NCBI RefSeq assembly: GCF_004122095.1
Contig: NZ_SAWZ01000002.1
Span: 310,001 to 374,000, forward strand
Source of the DNA: Pseudoxanthomonas composti
GTDB lineage: Bacteria; Pseudomonadota; Gammaproteobacteria; Xanthomonadales; Xanthomonadaceae
Length of the DNA stretch: 64,000 nt
Direction: 5' to 3'
In this document: positions 25,617-33,354 of the stretch, piece by piece
How the letters are laid out: each line of letters opens with the position of its first letter
Position numbering within the stretch: position 1 is the stretch's first letter
Notes under the pieces: model-generated
The model's input: the letters and a program-made list of their open reading frames with translations, nothing else
Told to the model about the DNA's origin: nothing
Database searches by the model: none
Program-made: the position numbers and the translations under genes

Positions 25617-26035
25617 CCTGGGTGGATGACGCTTCTCCATCCATCATCGCCGTGGACCCGGCAATGCGGGCGTCGCGGTGGACAAGCTTCGCGTTGTCCA
25701 CCCTACGAGGGTGAAGAACCTCACCCAACCACCATCACCGCGAGACGAGCTCACGCGGGTATGCCGTAGGGTGGATGACGCTCTTCCATCCACCATCGCC
25801 ACGAAACGGCAAGGCGGGCGTCGTGGTGGATAAGCTTCGCGTTGTCCACCCTACGTGGGTCGAGGACATTCTTCGCCTGCCACCACCGCGACATGAGCCA
25901 GGCAGGCGAGCCCGTAGGGTGGATGACGCTCTTTCATCCACCATCGCCAAGAGAGAGGTTACGCGGGCGTCGTGGTGGACAAGCTTGGCGTTGTCCACCC
26001 TACGTGGCTGGAGAACCTTCCCCCATCCACCATCG
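25617..26035. repeat. Tandem array of a compound hairpin element, period about 148 bases, three copies
   Basis: GGTGGATGACG begins at 25621, 25770 and 25918, a period of 149 and 148 bases. Each copy holds a GGTGGATGA hairpin, then about 40 bases including GCGGGCGTCGTGGTGGA, then a GGTGGACAA/TTGTCCACC hairpin ending CCTACG, then a variable spacer. This is the same A and B unit pair as at 6595-6713, here amplified. It occupies about two thirds of the 633-base gap between gyrA and the alpha-2-macroglobulin gene; 26036-26150 shows nothing recognisable. Confidence 0.88.
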
Positions 26036-26150
26036 CCGCGAAACGAACCATGGGGACCTGACCACGGTCAACGGGAGCCGCCGCCAGCTTGTCCGCCGAG
26101 TGCCACGCCCGCGTGCCATGCGCACCCGCTGGATCGCCATGGACGGCGCT

Positions 26151-26156
26151 TATACT
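26151..26156 (+). promoter_or_regulatory. Candidate -10 element of the alpha-2-macroglobulin gene
   Basis: TATACT lies 32 bases before the ATG at 26189, giving a short leader of about 26 bases. The -35 region is not clear. Confidence 0.4.
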
Positions 26157-26188
26157 GCGCCGCATTCGGGGCATGGGACGCAGCGACG

Positions 26189-29100
26189 ATGGGCAAGTCG
26201 GGGAAGGTCGGACACGGTGGGGACAGGCGCGCACAGGTCGCGCATCGGATCGGTGTCTTGTTGATGATCGCGATGACGCTGGCACTGCCGGCGTGCAAGC
26301 GCAATCCCGGCGGGCAGCTGCCGGAAGCCAGCGGCGAAGCGATCGCCGCGCGCAAGGACGAGGTCAAGGGCTTCGCACTGGTGGGCGCCTATCCCGACCA
26401 GAAGAGCGGCTCGCTCGCCATCGCCCTGGAGTTCTCCCGGCCGCTGGTGGGGGCGCAGGATTTCGATGCGCTGGCCGCGGTGATCGACGACAAGGGCGCG
26501 CCCGTCAGCGGCAGCTGGGTGCTGGACGACGAAGCCCGGATCCTGCGCTTTCCCTCGGTAGAGGCCGCGCGCGACTACCGCGTCACCGTCAAGCCGGGCC
26601 TGCTGGCCGCCGATGGCAGCAAGCTGGCCAAGGCCATCGACCAGACCGTGCACACCGGCGAGCTGGAACCTGCCGTGGGTTTCGCCTCGCAGGGCAGCGT
26701 GCTGCCGGCCAAGGAGAGCCGCGGCCTGCCGGTGGTGTCGGTCAACGTGCCGGAAGTGGACGTGGAGTTCCTGCGCGTGAGCGAGAAGCAGCTGCCGCGG
26801 TTCTTCGCCCAGTACCAGCGCGGCGGTCGCCGCGGCACCTGGGACCTGGACCGCGACTACGGTGAGGACGTGCCGCTGGGCGAGCTGGCCGAGCCGGTCT
26901 ATCTCAACCGCTTCGTGCTGGGTGGCAAGCCCAACACGCGCGCCCTGACCTACCTGCCCACCCAGGACATCAAGGAACTGCAGGCCCCGGGCCTGTACTT
27001 CGCGGTGATGAAGCGCACCGGGCGCTTCCGCGATGACATGGAGACCGCGTTCTTCACTGTCAGCGACATCGGCCTGCATACGCGCGCCTACAAGGACACC
27101 CTGTTCGTGCACACCGCCTCGCTGGCCGACGGCAGTGCGATGAAGAACGTGGAGCTGCGCGTGCTGGGCGCCGACGGACAGACCGTGCTGAAGGGGCAGA
27201 CCGACGGCAACGGCAATGCGGTCCTCAAGTACAAGCTGGATGCCAGCCAGGTGCTGGTGGCCCGACGCGAGGGCGATGTCAGCCTGCTGCCGTTCAACCA
27301 GCCGGCGCTGGACCTGTCAGAGTTCGCCGTGGCCGGTCGCCCGCAGGCCTGGTTCGACGTGTTCGCCTGGTCCGGCCGCGACCTGTACCGACCCGGGGAG
27401 ACCGTGCGCGTGCAGGCGCTGCTGCGCGATTTCGACGGCAAGCCAGTGCCGGTGGGCAAGGCCGGCAAGCAGCCGGTGTTCCTGCGCCTCAAGCAGCCCG
27501 ATGGCAAGGTCTATCGCGAAACCAGGCTGCAGCCGGGCGAGCAGGGCTTCTTCACCTTCGAGCAGGCCATCCCGGCCGAGGCGCCGACCGGGCGCTGGCA
27601 GGTGGAGTTCCGCACCGATCCCAACAGCGCCGAGGCGGTGCAGGGCATGACCCTGCGCATCGAGGAGTTCCTGCCCGAGCGCATGAAGCTGACCCTGGAC
27701 AGCGCCGATGCGGTGATCAAGCCCAACCAGCCGCTGCGCCTGCAGGCGCAGGCCGATTACCTCTACGGCGCGCCGGCCGATGGCAATCGCTTCACCGCGC
27801 GCCTGGCGGTGGCGGTGGAGCAGCATCCGCTGGACAAGCTGCCGGGCTGGTTCTTCGGCGACCCGACCCTGGACCTGCCGAAGGAGGCGCGCGATGTGAT
27901 CGACGCCAGCTTCGACGCCAAGGGCCACTACGCTGAGGACCTGGCGCTGCCGGCCGAGGCCAAGCCGGTCAGCCCGATCGCGGCGATCGTCTCCGGCAGT
28001 GTCTACGAAAGCGGTGGGCGCACGGTCACCCGTACGCTCAAGCGCGTGCTGTGGCCGGCGCCGGTGCTGACCGGCGTGCGCCCGCTGTTCGATGACGGCG
28101 AGGGCGCCGATGCCGACGCCAATGCCGGCTTCGAGCTGCAGCGCTTCGACGCCGCCGGCAAACCGCAAGGCGGCAAGGGCCTGAAGGTCACCCTGGTGCG
28201 CGAGCGCCGCGACTATCACTGGCGCGTGAACGACGACGGCGGCTGGGACTACGACTTCACCCGCCGCTTCGAGAACGTGGAAACGCGCACGGTCGAGATC
28301 AGCGGCGGCGCGGCGCGGATCGATTTCCCGGTGGAGTGGGGCGAGTACCGGCTGGATGTGTTCGACCCGGCCACAGGGCTGACCACGCGCTATCCGTTCC
28401 GTGCCGGCTGGAGCTGGGGCGATGACAACCGCGGGCTGGATGCGCGCCCGGACAAGGTCAAGCTGGCGCTGGACAAGACCGGCTATCGCGCCGGCGACAC
28501 GCTCAAGGTCACGGTGACCCCGCCGCATCCGGGCAAGGGCGTGCTGATGGTCGAAAGCGACCACATGCTCTACGTGCAGAACATCGACGTGAAGCCAGGC
28601 AGCCGCTTCGAGATCCCGGTGACTGAGGATTGGGAACGTCATGACGTCTATGTGACCGCGCTGGTGTTCCGCGGCGGCACGGCGACCAGCAAGGTCACCC
28701 CGGCGCGGGCGGTGGGCGTGGCGCATGTGCCGATGGACCGCAAGGCGCGGCGCGTGGCGGTCGGGCTGAAATCGCCCGCGCAGATGCGCCCGCAGCAGGA
28801 CATGCCGGTGACGGTCAGCGTGCCGCAGCTGGCGGGCAAGGCCGCGCACGTGACGGTCTCGGCGGTGGACGTGGGCATCCTCAACATCACCCGCTTCCCG
28901 GTGCCCGATGCCAACGCGCACTTCTTCGCCCAGCGTCGCCTGGGCGTGGATGCCTACGACATCTACGGGCGGGTGATCGAGAGCTTCGAGGGCGGCAACG
29001 CCAAGCTGCGCTTCGGCGGCGACATGGCGCTGGACGCCCTGCCGCAGGCGCGGCGCCCGACCGCGCGCGTGCAGACCGTGGACCTGTACTCCGGCCCGGT

Positions 29101-31141
29101 GGCGCTGGATGCCAAGGGTAATGCCCGCATCGTGCTGAAGGTGCCGGACTTCAACGGCACCCTGCGGGTATCGGCGCTGGTGTACGCGGATGACCAGTAC
29201 GGCAACCGCGACGTGGAGACGCTGGTGCGCGCGCCGATCCTGGCCGAGGCCAGCCTGCCGCGCGTGCTGACGCCGGGCGATACCAGCACGGCCACCCTGG
29301 ACGTGCAGAACTACACCGGCAAGGCCGGGGATTTCCAGGTGCAGGTCGAGGGCATCGGCCCGCTGCAGCTGGGCGAGGGCAAGCGCACCGTGACGCTGGC
29401 GCCGGAAGCCAAGCGCACGCTGAGCTTCCCCATCACCGGCGGCGAGGGCTATACCACCGCGCAGGTGCGCGTGCGGGTTGAGGGCAACGGCTTCAAGGTC
29501 GATCGCCGCTACGACGTGCCGGTGCGCGCGGCCTGGCCGGCGGTGCTGCGCACGCAGACGCGGGTGATCGATCCGCTGGCGCCCATCGAGTTGCCGGCCT
29601 CGATGGCCGATGGGCTGATGGCCTCCTCGGTCAATGCCCGCATGGTGGTCAGCGCGGTCCCGGCCATTCCCTTCGCCGCGGCGATCGATGGCGCGCTGCG
29701 CTATCCCTACGGCTGCGCCGAGCAGACCACCAGCAAGGGCTACGCGGCGCTGCAGCTGGATACCGCCACGGCCACCGCACTGGGCATCGACGGCCTGGAC
29801 GCGGCCCAGCGCCGCGAGCGCATGGAAGGGGCCTTCGGCCGGCTCGCCTCGATGCAGGTGGCCAACGGCAACTTCTCGATGTGGGGCGACGATGGCGACG
29901 TCAATCCGGGGCTGACGCCCTACATCGCCGAGTTCCTGCTCGATGCCAGGGACGGCGGCTTCGCCGTGCCCGATGCGGTGCTGCAGAAGGCGCTCAATCG
30001 CCTCAGCGAGGACCTGCTGTCCGGCGGCAACGGCTTCTATGGCCAGGACAACCGCGAGCACCTCAAGTTCGCCCACCAGGCCTATGCCGGTTATGTGCTG
30101 GCGCGGGTCAACCGCGCGCCGCTGGGCACCCTGCGCACGCTGTGGGACAACGAGCGCAAGAAGAGCCTGACCGGCCTGCCGCTGGTGCACCTGGGGCTGG
30201 CCATGGCCATGCAGGGCGATGGCAAGCGCGGCGAGGCGGCGATCAAGGCCGGCTTCGAGATGCGCGGCGAGCGACCGCGTTACCTGGGCGATTACGGCAC
30301 GCCGCTGCGCGATGACGCGCTGATGATCGCGCTGGTCCACGAGCGCAAGCTGGCCAAGCCCGAGTACGACGCGCGCGCGGTGGACCTGGGGCGTGAGCTG
30401 GAGGCCCGGCGCCAGGGCGGCTACCTCTACCTCAGCACGCAGGAACAGGTGGCGTTGGCGCGCCTGGGCAAGGCCTTGATGGTCGCCCAGGACAAGCGCG
30501 TGGCGGGCACCTTCTCGGTCGGCGAGGACAGCGAGGCGGTGCCGGAAGCGCGCATGTTCGGTCGCAGCGTGGATGCCGCGGCGCTGGCACGCGGGGTCAG
30601 GTTCGCCCCGCAGGGCACGCCGCCGATGTACGCCAGCTTCGAGGTCGCCGGCATCCCGCGCACGCCGCCTGCGGCCGACAGCAGCGTGATCGGCATTGAG
30701 CGTGCTTACTACGCCCCCGACGGCCAGCCCTGGAAGGGCGGTGAGCTGAAGGAGGGCGAGGCGCTGATCGTGCGGGTGTCCATCACCGCCAACGACAGCA
30801 TGCCCGACGCGCTGCTGACCGACCTGCTGCCGGCGGGCCTGGAGATCGAGAACTTCAACCTCGGCGATGCCAAGCAGTGGGCCGATGTGGTGGTCGATGG
30901 CATCGACATCAGCGACCGGGGCCAGGCCGCCGACGTCAAGCATGAGGAGTTTCGCGATGACCGCTACGTGGCCGCGCTGAAGCTGGAACGCGGTCAGGAG
31001 GCCAAGCTGTTCTACCTGGTGCGGGCGGTGACCCCGGGCACCTACACCGTGCCACCGCCGCTGGTGGAGGACATGTACCGCCCGCAGCTGCGCGGCGTGG
31101 GCCGCTCGACGCCGGCCAAGATCACGGTGGTGCAGCCCTAG
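26189..31141 (+). CDS. Alpha-2-macroglobulin family lipoprotein with thioester
   Basis: A 1650-residue periplasmic protease trap of the bacterial alpha-2-macroglobulin type (E. coli YfhM). It has a hydrophobic N-terminus with lipobox LPAC (MIAMTLALPAC), then MG1-type and macroglobulin-like domains. A bait-region-like stretch and the thioester motif C1176-A-E-Q1179 (YPYGCAEQTTS) lie in the alpha/alpha thioester domain, and the receptor-like C-terminal domain ends the protein. The ATG at 26189 is chosen for its distance from the TATACT box; an internal ATG at 26264 would also give a lipoprotein signal. The open frame upstream runs through repeats and is not coding. Its usual partner pbpC is 8 kb downstream at 39274 instead of adjacent. 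Confidence 0.93.
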   Translation: MGKSGKVGHGGDRRAQVAHRIGVLLMIAMTLALPACKRNPGGQLPEASGEAIAARKDEVKGFALVGAYPDQKSGSLAIALEFSRPLVGAQDFDALAAVIDDKGAPVSGSWVLDDEARILRFPSVEAARDYRVTVKPGLLAADGSKLAKAIDQTVHTGELEPAVGFASQGSVLPAKESRGLPVVSVNVPEVDVEFLRVSEKQLPRFFAQYQRGGRRGTWDLDRDYGEDVPLGELAEPVYLNRFVLGGKPNTRALTYLPTQDIKELQAPGLYFAVMKRTGRFRDDMETAFFTVSDIGLHTRAYKDTLFVHTASLADGSAMKNVELRVLGADGQTVLKGQTDGNGNAVLKYKLDASQVLVARREGDVSLLPFNQPALDLSEFAVAGRPQAWFDVFAWSGRDLYRPGETVRVQALLRDFDGKPVPVGKAGKQPVFLRLKQPDGKVYRETRLQPGEQGFFTFEQAIPAEAPTGRWQVEFRTDPNSAEAVQGMTLRIEEFLPERMKLTLDSADAVIKPNQPLRLQAQADYLYGAPADGNRFTARLAVAVEQHPLDKLPGWFFGDPTLDLPKEARDVIDASFDAKGHYAEDLALPAEAKPVSPIAAIVSGSVYESGGRTVTRTLKRVLWPAPVLTGVRPLFDDGEGADADANAGFELQRFDAAGKPQGGKGLKVTLVRERRDYHWRVNDDGGWDYDFTRRFENVETRTVEISGGAARIDFPVEWGEYRLDVFDPATGLTTRYPFRAGWSWGDDNRGLDARPDKVKLALDKTGYRAGDTLKVTVTPPHPGKGVLMVESDHMLYVQNIDVKPGSRFEIPVTEDWERHDVYVTALVFRGGTATSKVTPARAVGVAHVPMDRKARRVAVGLKSPAQMRPQQDMPVTVSVPQLAGKAAHVTVSAVDVGILNITRFPVPDANAHFFAQRRLGVDAYDIYGRVIESFEGGNAKLRFGGDMALDALPQARRPTARVQTVDLYSGPVALDAKGNARIVLKVPDFNGTLRVSALVYADDQYGNRDVETLVRAPILAEASLPRVLTPGDTSTATLDVQNYTGKAGDFQVQVEGIGPLQLGEGKRTVTLAPEAKRTLSFPITGGEGYTTAQVRVRVEGNGFKVDRRYDVPVRAAWPAVLRTQTRVIDPLAPIELPASMADGLMASSVNARMVVSAVPAIPFAAAIDGALRYPYGCAEQTTSKGYAALQLDTATATALGIDGLDAAQRRERMEGAFGRLASMQVANGNFSMWGDDGDVNPGLTPYIAEFLLDARDGGFAVPDAVLQKALNRLSEDLLSGGNGFYGQDNREHLKFAHQAYAGYVLARVNRAPLGTLRTLWDNERKKSLTGLPLVHLGLAMAMQGDGKRGEAAIKAGFEMRGERPRYLGDYGTPLRDDALMIALVHERKLAKPEYDARAVDLGRELEARRQGGYLYLSTQEQVALARLGKALMVAQDKRVAGTFSVGEDSEAVPEARMFGRSVDAAALARGVRFAPQGTPPMYASFEVAGIPRTPPAADSSVIGIERAYYAPDGQPWKGGELKEGEALIVRVSITANDSMPDALLTDLLPAGLEIENFNLGDAKQWADVVVDGIDISDRGQAADVKHEEFRDDRYVAALKLERGQEAKLFYLVRAVTPGTYTVPPPLVEDMYRPQLRGVGRSTPAKITVVQP

Positions 31142-31161
31142 GCATCGCCGGTGCGGCGTTC

Positions 31162-31188
31162 GATTCCGGTCGTCATGTACGGAATCGG
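31162..31188. promoter_or_regulatory. Dyad upstream of the export operon, possible activator site
   Basis: CGATTCCG and CGGAATCG form a perfect 8-base inverted repeat with an 11-base spacer, 67 bases before the -24 box at 31256. This placement suits an enhancer for the NtrC-type regulator encoded at 36509. It could instead be the 3' stem-loop of the preceding gene. Confidence 0.35.
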
Positions 31189-31255
31189 ACGGCGCGCCGG
31201 GCCGTAACGGCTGGAGAAAACAAGGCCGATCAGTAGGTTACGGGTCGAAACGAAT

Positions 31256-31271
31256 TGGCACGATGTCTGCG
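31256..31271 (+). promoter_or_regulatory. Sigma-54-like -24/-12 promoter
   Basis: TGGCACGATGTCTGCG has the sigma-54 -24 heptamer TGGCACG and a TGC at exactly the right 12-base spacing from GG to GC. The -12 half is imperfect (CTGCG instead of TTGCA). Transcription would start within a base or two of the ATG at 31283, which is unusual and lowers confidence. Confidence 0.35.
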
Positions 31272-31282
31272 CTGATCAAGGC

Positions 31283-32536
31283 ATGGATATCGTCAAAACC
31301 GCGGGACTTCCGCTCTGGCGCCGGCGCAGGGTGCAGTGGCTGGGCGTGGGCATCGCCGCGCTGGGAGCCTTGGTCGGACTTGGGCTTGGCATCGGCAAGG
31401 CCGCGCCGAGCGTGGCCCGCTCGGAGCTGTGGATCGAAACGGTGCAGGCCGGCGACATGCATCGCCAGATCCGCGCCACCGGCACGCTGGTGCCGCGCCA
31501 GACCCGCTGGATCACCGCCGGGGCCACGGCCACCGTGCAGGAGGTGGTGGTGCTGGCCGGTGCGCGCGTGCAGGCCGGCACGGTAATCCTGCGGCTGGCC
31601 AACCCCGAGCTGCTGGCCAACCTGGAAAAGGCTCAGGCCGCGCTGGCCGGGGCCCAGGCCGAAGTCGCCGCGATGCGCACCAGCCTGGCCTCGCAGCTGC
31701 TGGACCAGCAGGCGCAGGAGGCCGGCGCGTCCTCGGCCTGGCGCATCGCCGAGGTCAAGCGGCAGGCCTACGAGCGTGCGCACCAGGCCGGCGTCATGTC
31801 GGCCATCGAGCTGAAGGAAGCGCAGATCAGCGAGGAACAGGACCAGGGCCGGGCACGGATCGAGACCGCGCGCGTTGCCGCCTTCCGCCAGAACATGGCC
31901 GCGCAGCTGCAGGCCGCGAGCGCGCGCCGCGACGAGGCCGCCAGCGCGGTGTCCATCGCCCGCCAGCAGGTGGACAGCATGGAGGTGCGCGCCGGCATCG
32001 ACGGCATCCTGCAGCAGGTGGAGGTCGAGCCGGGCCAGCAGGTGGACAGCGGCGCCAAGCTGGCGCGCGTTGCGCGCCCGGACGAGCTGATCGCGCGCCT
32101 GCAGGTGCCCGAGGTGCTGGCCAAGGACCTGGTGCTGGACCTGCCGGTGTCGGTGGATACCCGCAACGGCCTCGTCCAGGGCCATCTGAGCCGCATCGAC
32201 CCGGCGGTGCGCGAGGGCAGCGTCACCGTCGATGTCGCCTTCGATGCCGCCTTGCCCAGCGGCGTTCGCCCGGACCTGTCGGTGGATGGCCAGGTGCTGC
32301 TGGGCACCGTGCGCAACACCCTGAGCATCGGTCGCCCGGCCTCGGCTGCGCCCAACAGTCGCGGCACGCTGTTCGTGCTTGCCCCCGGCGGCGCGCAGGC
32401 GCAGCGCCGCCCGGTCGAGTACGGCGCGGTGTCCAGCGATCGCATCGAGATCCGCAGCGGCCTTGCGCCGGGCGATGCGGTGGTGCTGTCCGACACCAGT
32501 CGCTGGACCGATCAGGATCGCCTGCGCATCCGCTGA
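31283..32536 (+). CDS. HlyD/MacA-type periplasmic adaptor protein
   Basis: A 417-residue membrane-fusion protein that would connect the inner-membrane ABC permease to an outer-membrane exit duct. It has a basic cytoplasmic tail (LWRRRRVQW), one membrane helix (about 17-38), a lipoyl-like half-motif (GATATVQEVVVLAGARVQAGTVI), a long alpha-helical hairpin (about 100-210, rich in A, Q and E), the second lipoyl half (VRAGIDGILQQVEVEPGQQV) and a beta-barrel domain. It is the first gene of the cassette; the ATPase follows after 50 bases. No outer-membrane channel gene is present, so a TolC-like protein from elsewhere is probably used. Confidence 0.88.
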   Translation: MDIVKTAGLPLWRRRRVQWLGVGIAALGALVGLGLGIGKAAPSVARSELWIETVQAGDMHRQIRATGTLVPRQTRWITAGATATVQEVVVLAGARVQAGTVILRLANPELLANLEKAQAALAGAQAEVAAMRTSLASQLLDQQAQEAGASSAWRIAEVKRQAYERAHQAGVMSAIELKEAQISEEQDQGRARIETARVAAFRQNMAAQLQAASARRDEAASAVSIARQQVDSMEVRAGIDGILQQVEVEPGQQVDSGAKLARVARPDELIARLQVPEVLAKDLVLDLPVSVDTRNGLVQGHLSRIDPAVREGSVTVDVAFDAALPSGVRPDLSVDGQVLLGTVRNTLSIGRPASAAPNSRGTLFVLAPGGAQAQRRPVEYGAVSSDRIEIRSGLAPGDAVVLSDTSRWTDQDRLRIR

Positions 32537-32586
32537 TCCGCGCTCTCACCACGTTTTTCTTGCACCCACTTCCAGGAGACCCACCC

Positions 32587-33354
32587 ATGAACGCCGCACC
32601 TCACGACCCCGCCTCGCCTCTGCTGCAGCTGCGCGGACTGGGCAAGGTCTTCCATACCGACGAGGTGGAGACCCATGCGCTGTCCGAGATCGCGCTGGAC
32701 ATCCACAAGGGCGATTTTCTCGCCATCACCGGCCCCTCCGGCTGCGGCAAGTCGACCTTGCTGTCGATCCTGGGCCTGCTGGATCCGCCCAGCACCGGCC
32801 AGTACCAACTGGCGGGGCAGGACGTGGCGCAGCTGGATGCGCGCGGGCGGGCGCGCATCCGCAACGGGCAGATCGGTTTCATCTTCCAGGCCTTCAACCT
32901 GATCGCCGACCTGACCGTGGCGGAGAACGTTGCCCTGCCGCTGACCTACCGCGATGGCGTCGGCCGGGAAGAGATGCGCCGGCGCGTGCGCGAGGTGCTG
33001 GAAGTGGTGGGCATGAGCCACCGGACCGGCCACTACCCCGGCCAGCTCTCCGGAGGACAGCAGCAGCGCGTGGCGGTGGCCCGCGCCCTGGTGGGCGAGC
33101 CGGCGATCCTGCTGGCCGACGAGCCCACCGGCAACCTGGACACGCACAACGGTGAGGCGGTGATGCAACTGCTGGAGCAACTGCACGCCAACGGCGCCAC
33201 GCTGTGCATGGTCACCCACGATGCCGCCTTCGCCCGCCGCGCCCAGCGCATCGTGCACATGCTGGATGGGCGCATCGTCGATGAGGACACCTTCGAGCGC
33301 CTGCGTTACGAGCAGGACGTGGCGCTGCCGCTGCTGGCCGAGGCCAGCCGGTGA
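32587..33354 (+). CDS. ABC transporter ATP-binding protein, MacB/LolD type
   Basis: This 255-residue ATPase powers the FtsX-type permease encoded next. Walker A GPSGCGKST (49-57), Q-loop FIFQAFNL, signature LSGGQQQRVAVARAL, Walker B ILLADEPTGNLDT and the VTHD histidine are all intact. The start at 32587 follows a strong AGGAGA site. The open frame extends far upstream through the adaptor gene in another frame and is not coding there. It overlaps the permease start by GTGA. MacB-type ATPases convert ATP hydrolysis to movement across the periplasm rather than through the membrane, which fits the presence of an adaptor. Confidence 0.93.
   Translation: MNAAPHDPASPLLQLRGLGKVFHTDEVETHALSEIALDIHKGDFLAITGPSGCGKSTLLSILGLLDPPSTGQYQLAGQDVAQLDARGRARIRNGQIGFIFQAFNLIADLTVAENVALPLTYRDGVGREEMRRRVREVLEVVGMSHRTGHYPGQLSGGQQQRVAVARALVGEPAILLADEPTGNLDTHNGEAVMQLLEQLHANGATLCMVTHDAAFARRAQRIVHMLDGRIVDEDTFERLRYEQDVALPLLAEASR

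Noticed and set aside
25617..26035. CRISPR array
   Set aside because: The repeats are 148 bases long with internal hairpins and no short identical direct repeats separated by unique spacers; no cas gene is present.
25775..26188. Upstream extension of the alpha-2-macroglobulin frame through the repeat array
   Set aside because: The frame happens to be open through tandem hairpin repeats. The TATACT box and signal peptide place the start at 26189.
27317..30943. Open frame of 1208 codons antisense to the alpha-2-macroglobulin gene
   Set aside because: His/Arg/Gln-rich shadow product. The plus frame carries the signal peptide and thioester motif.
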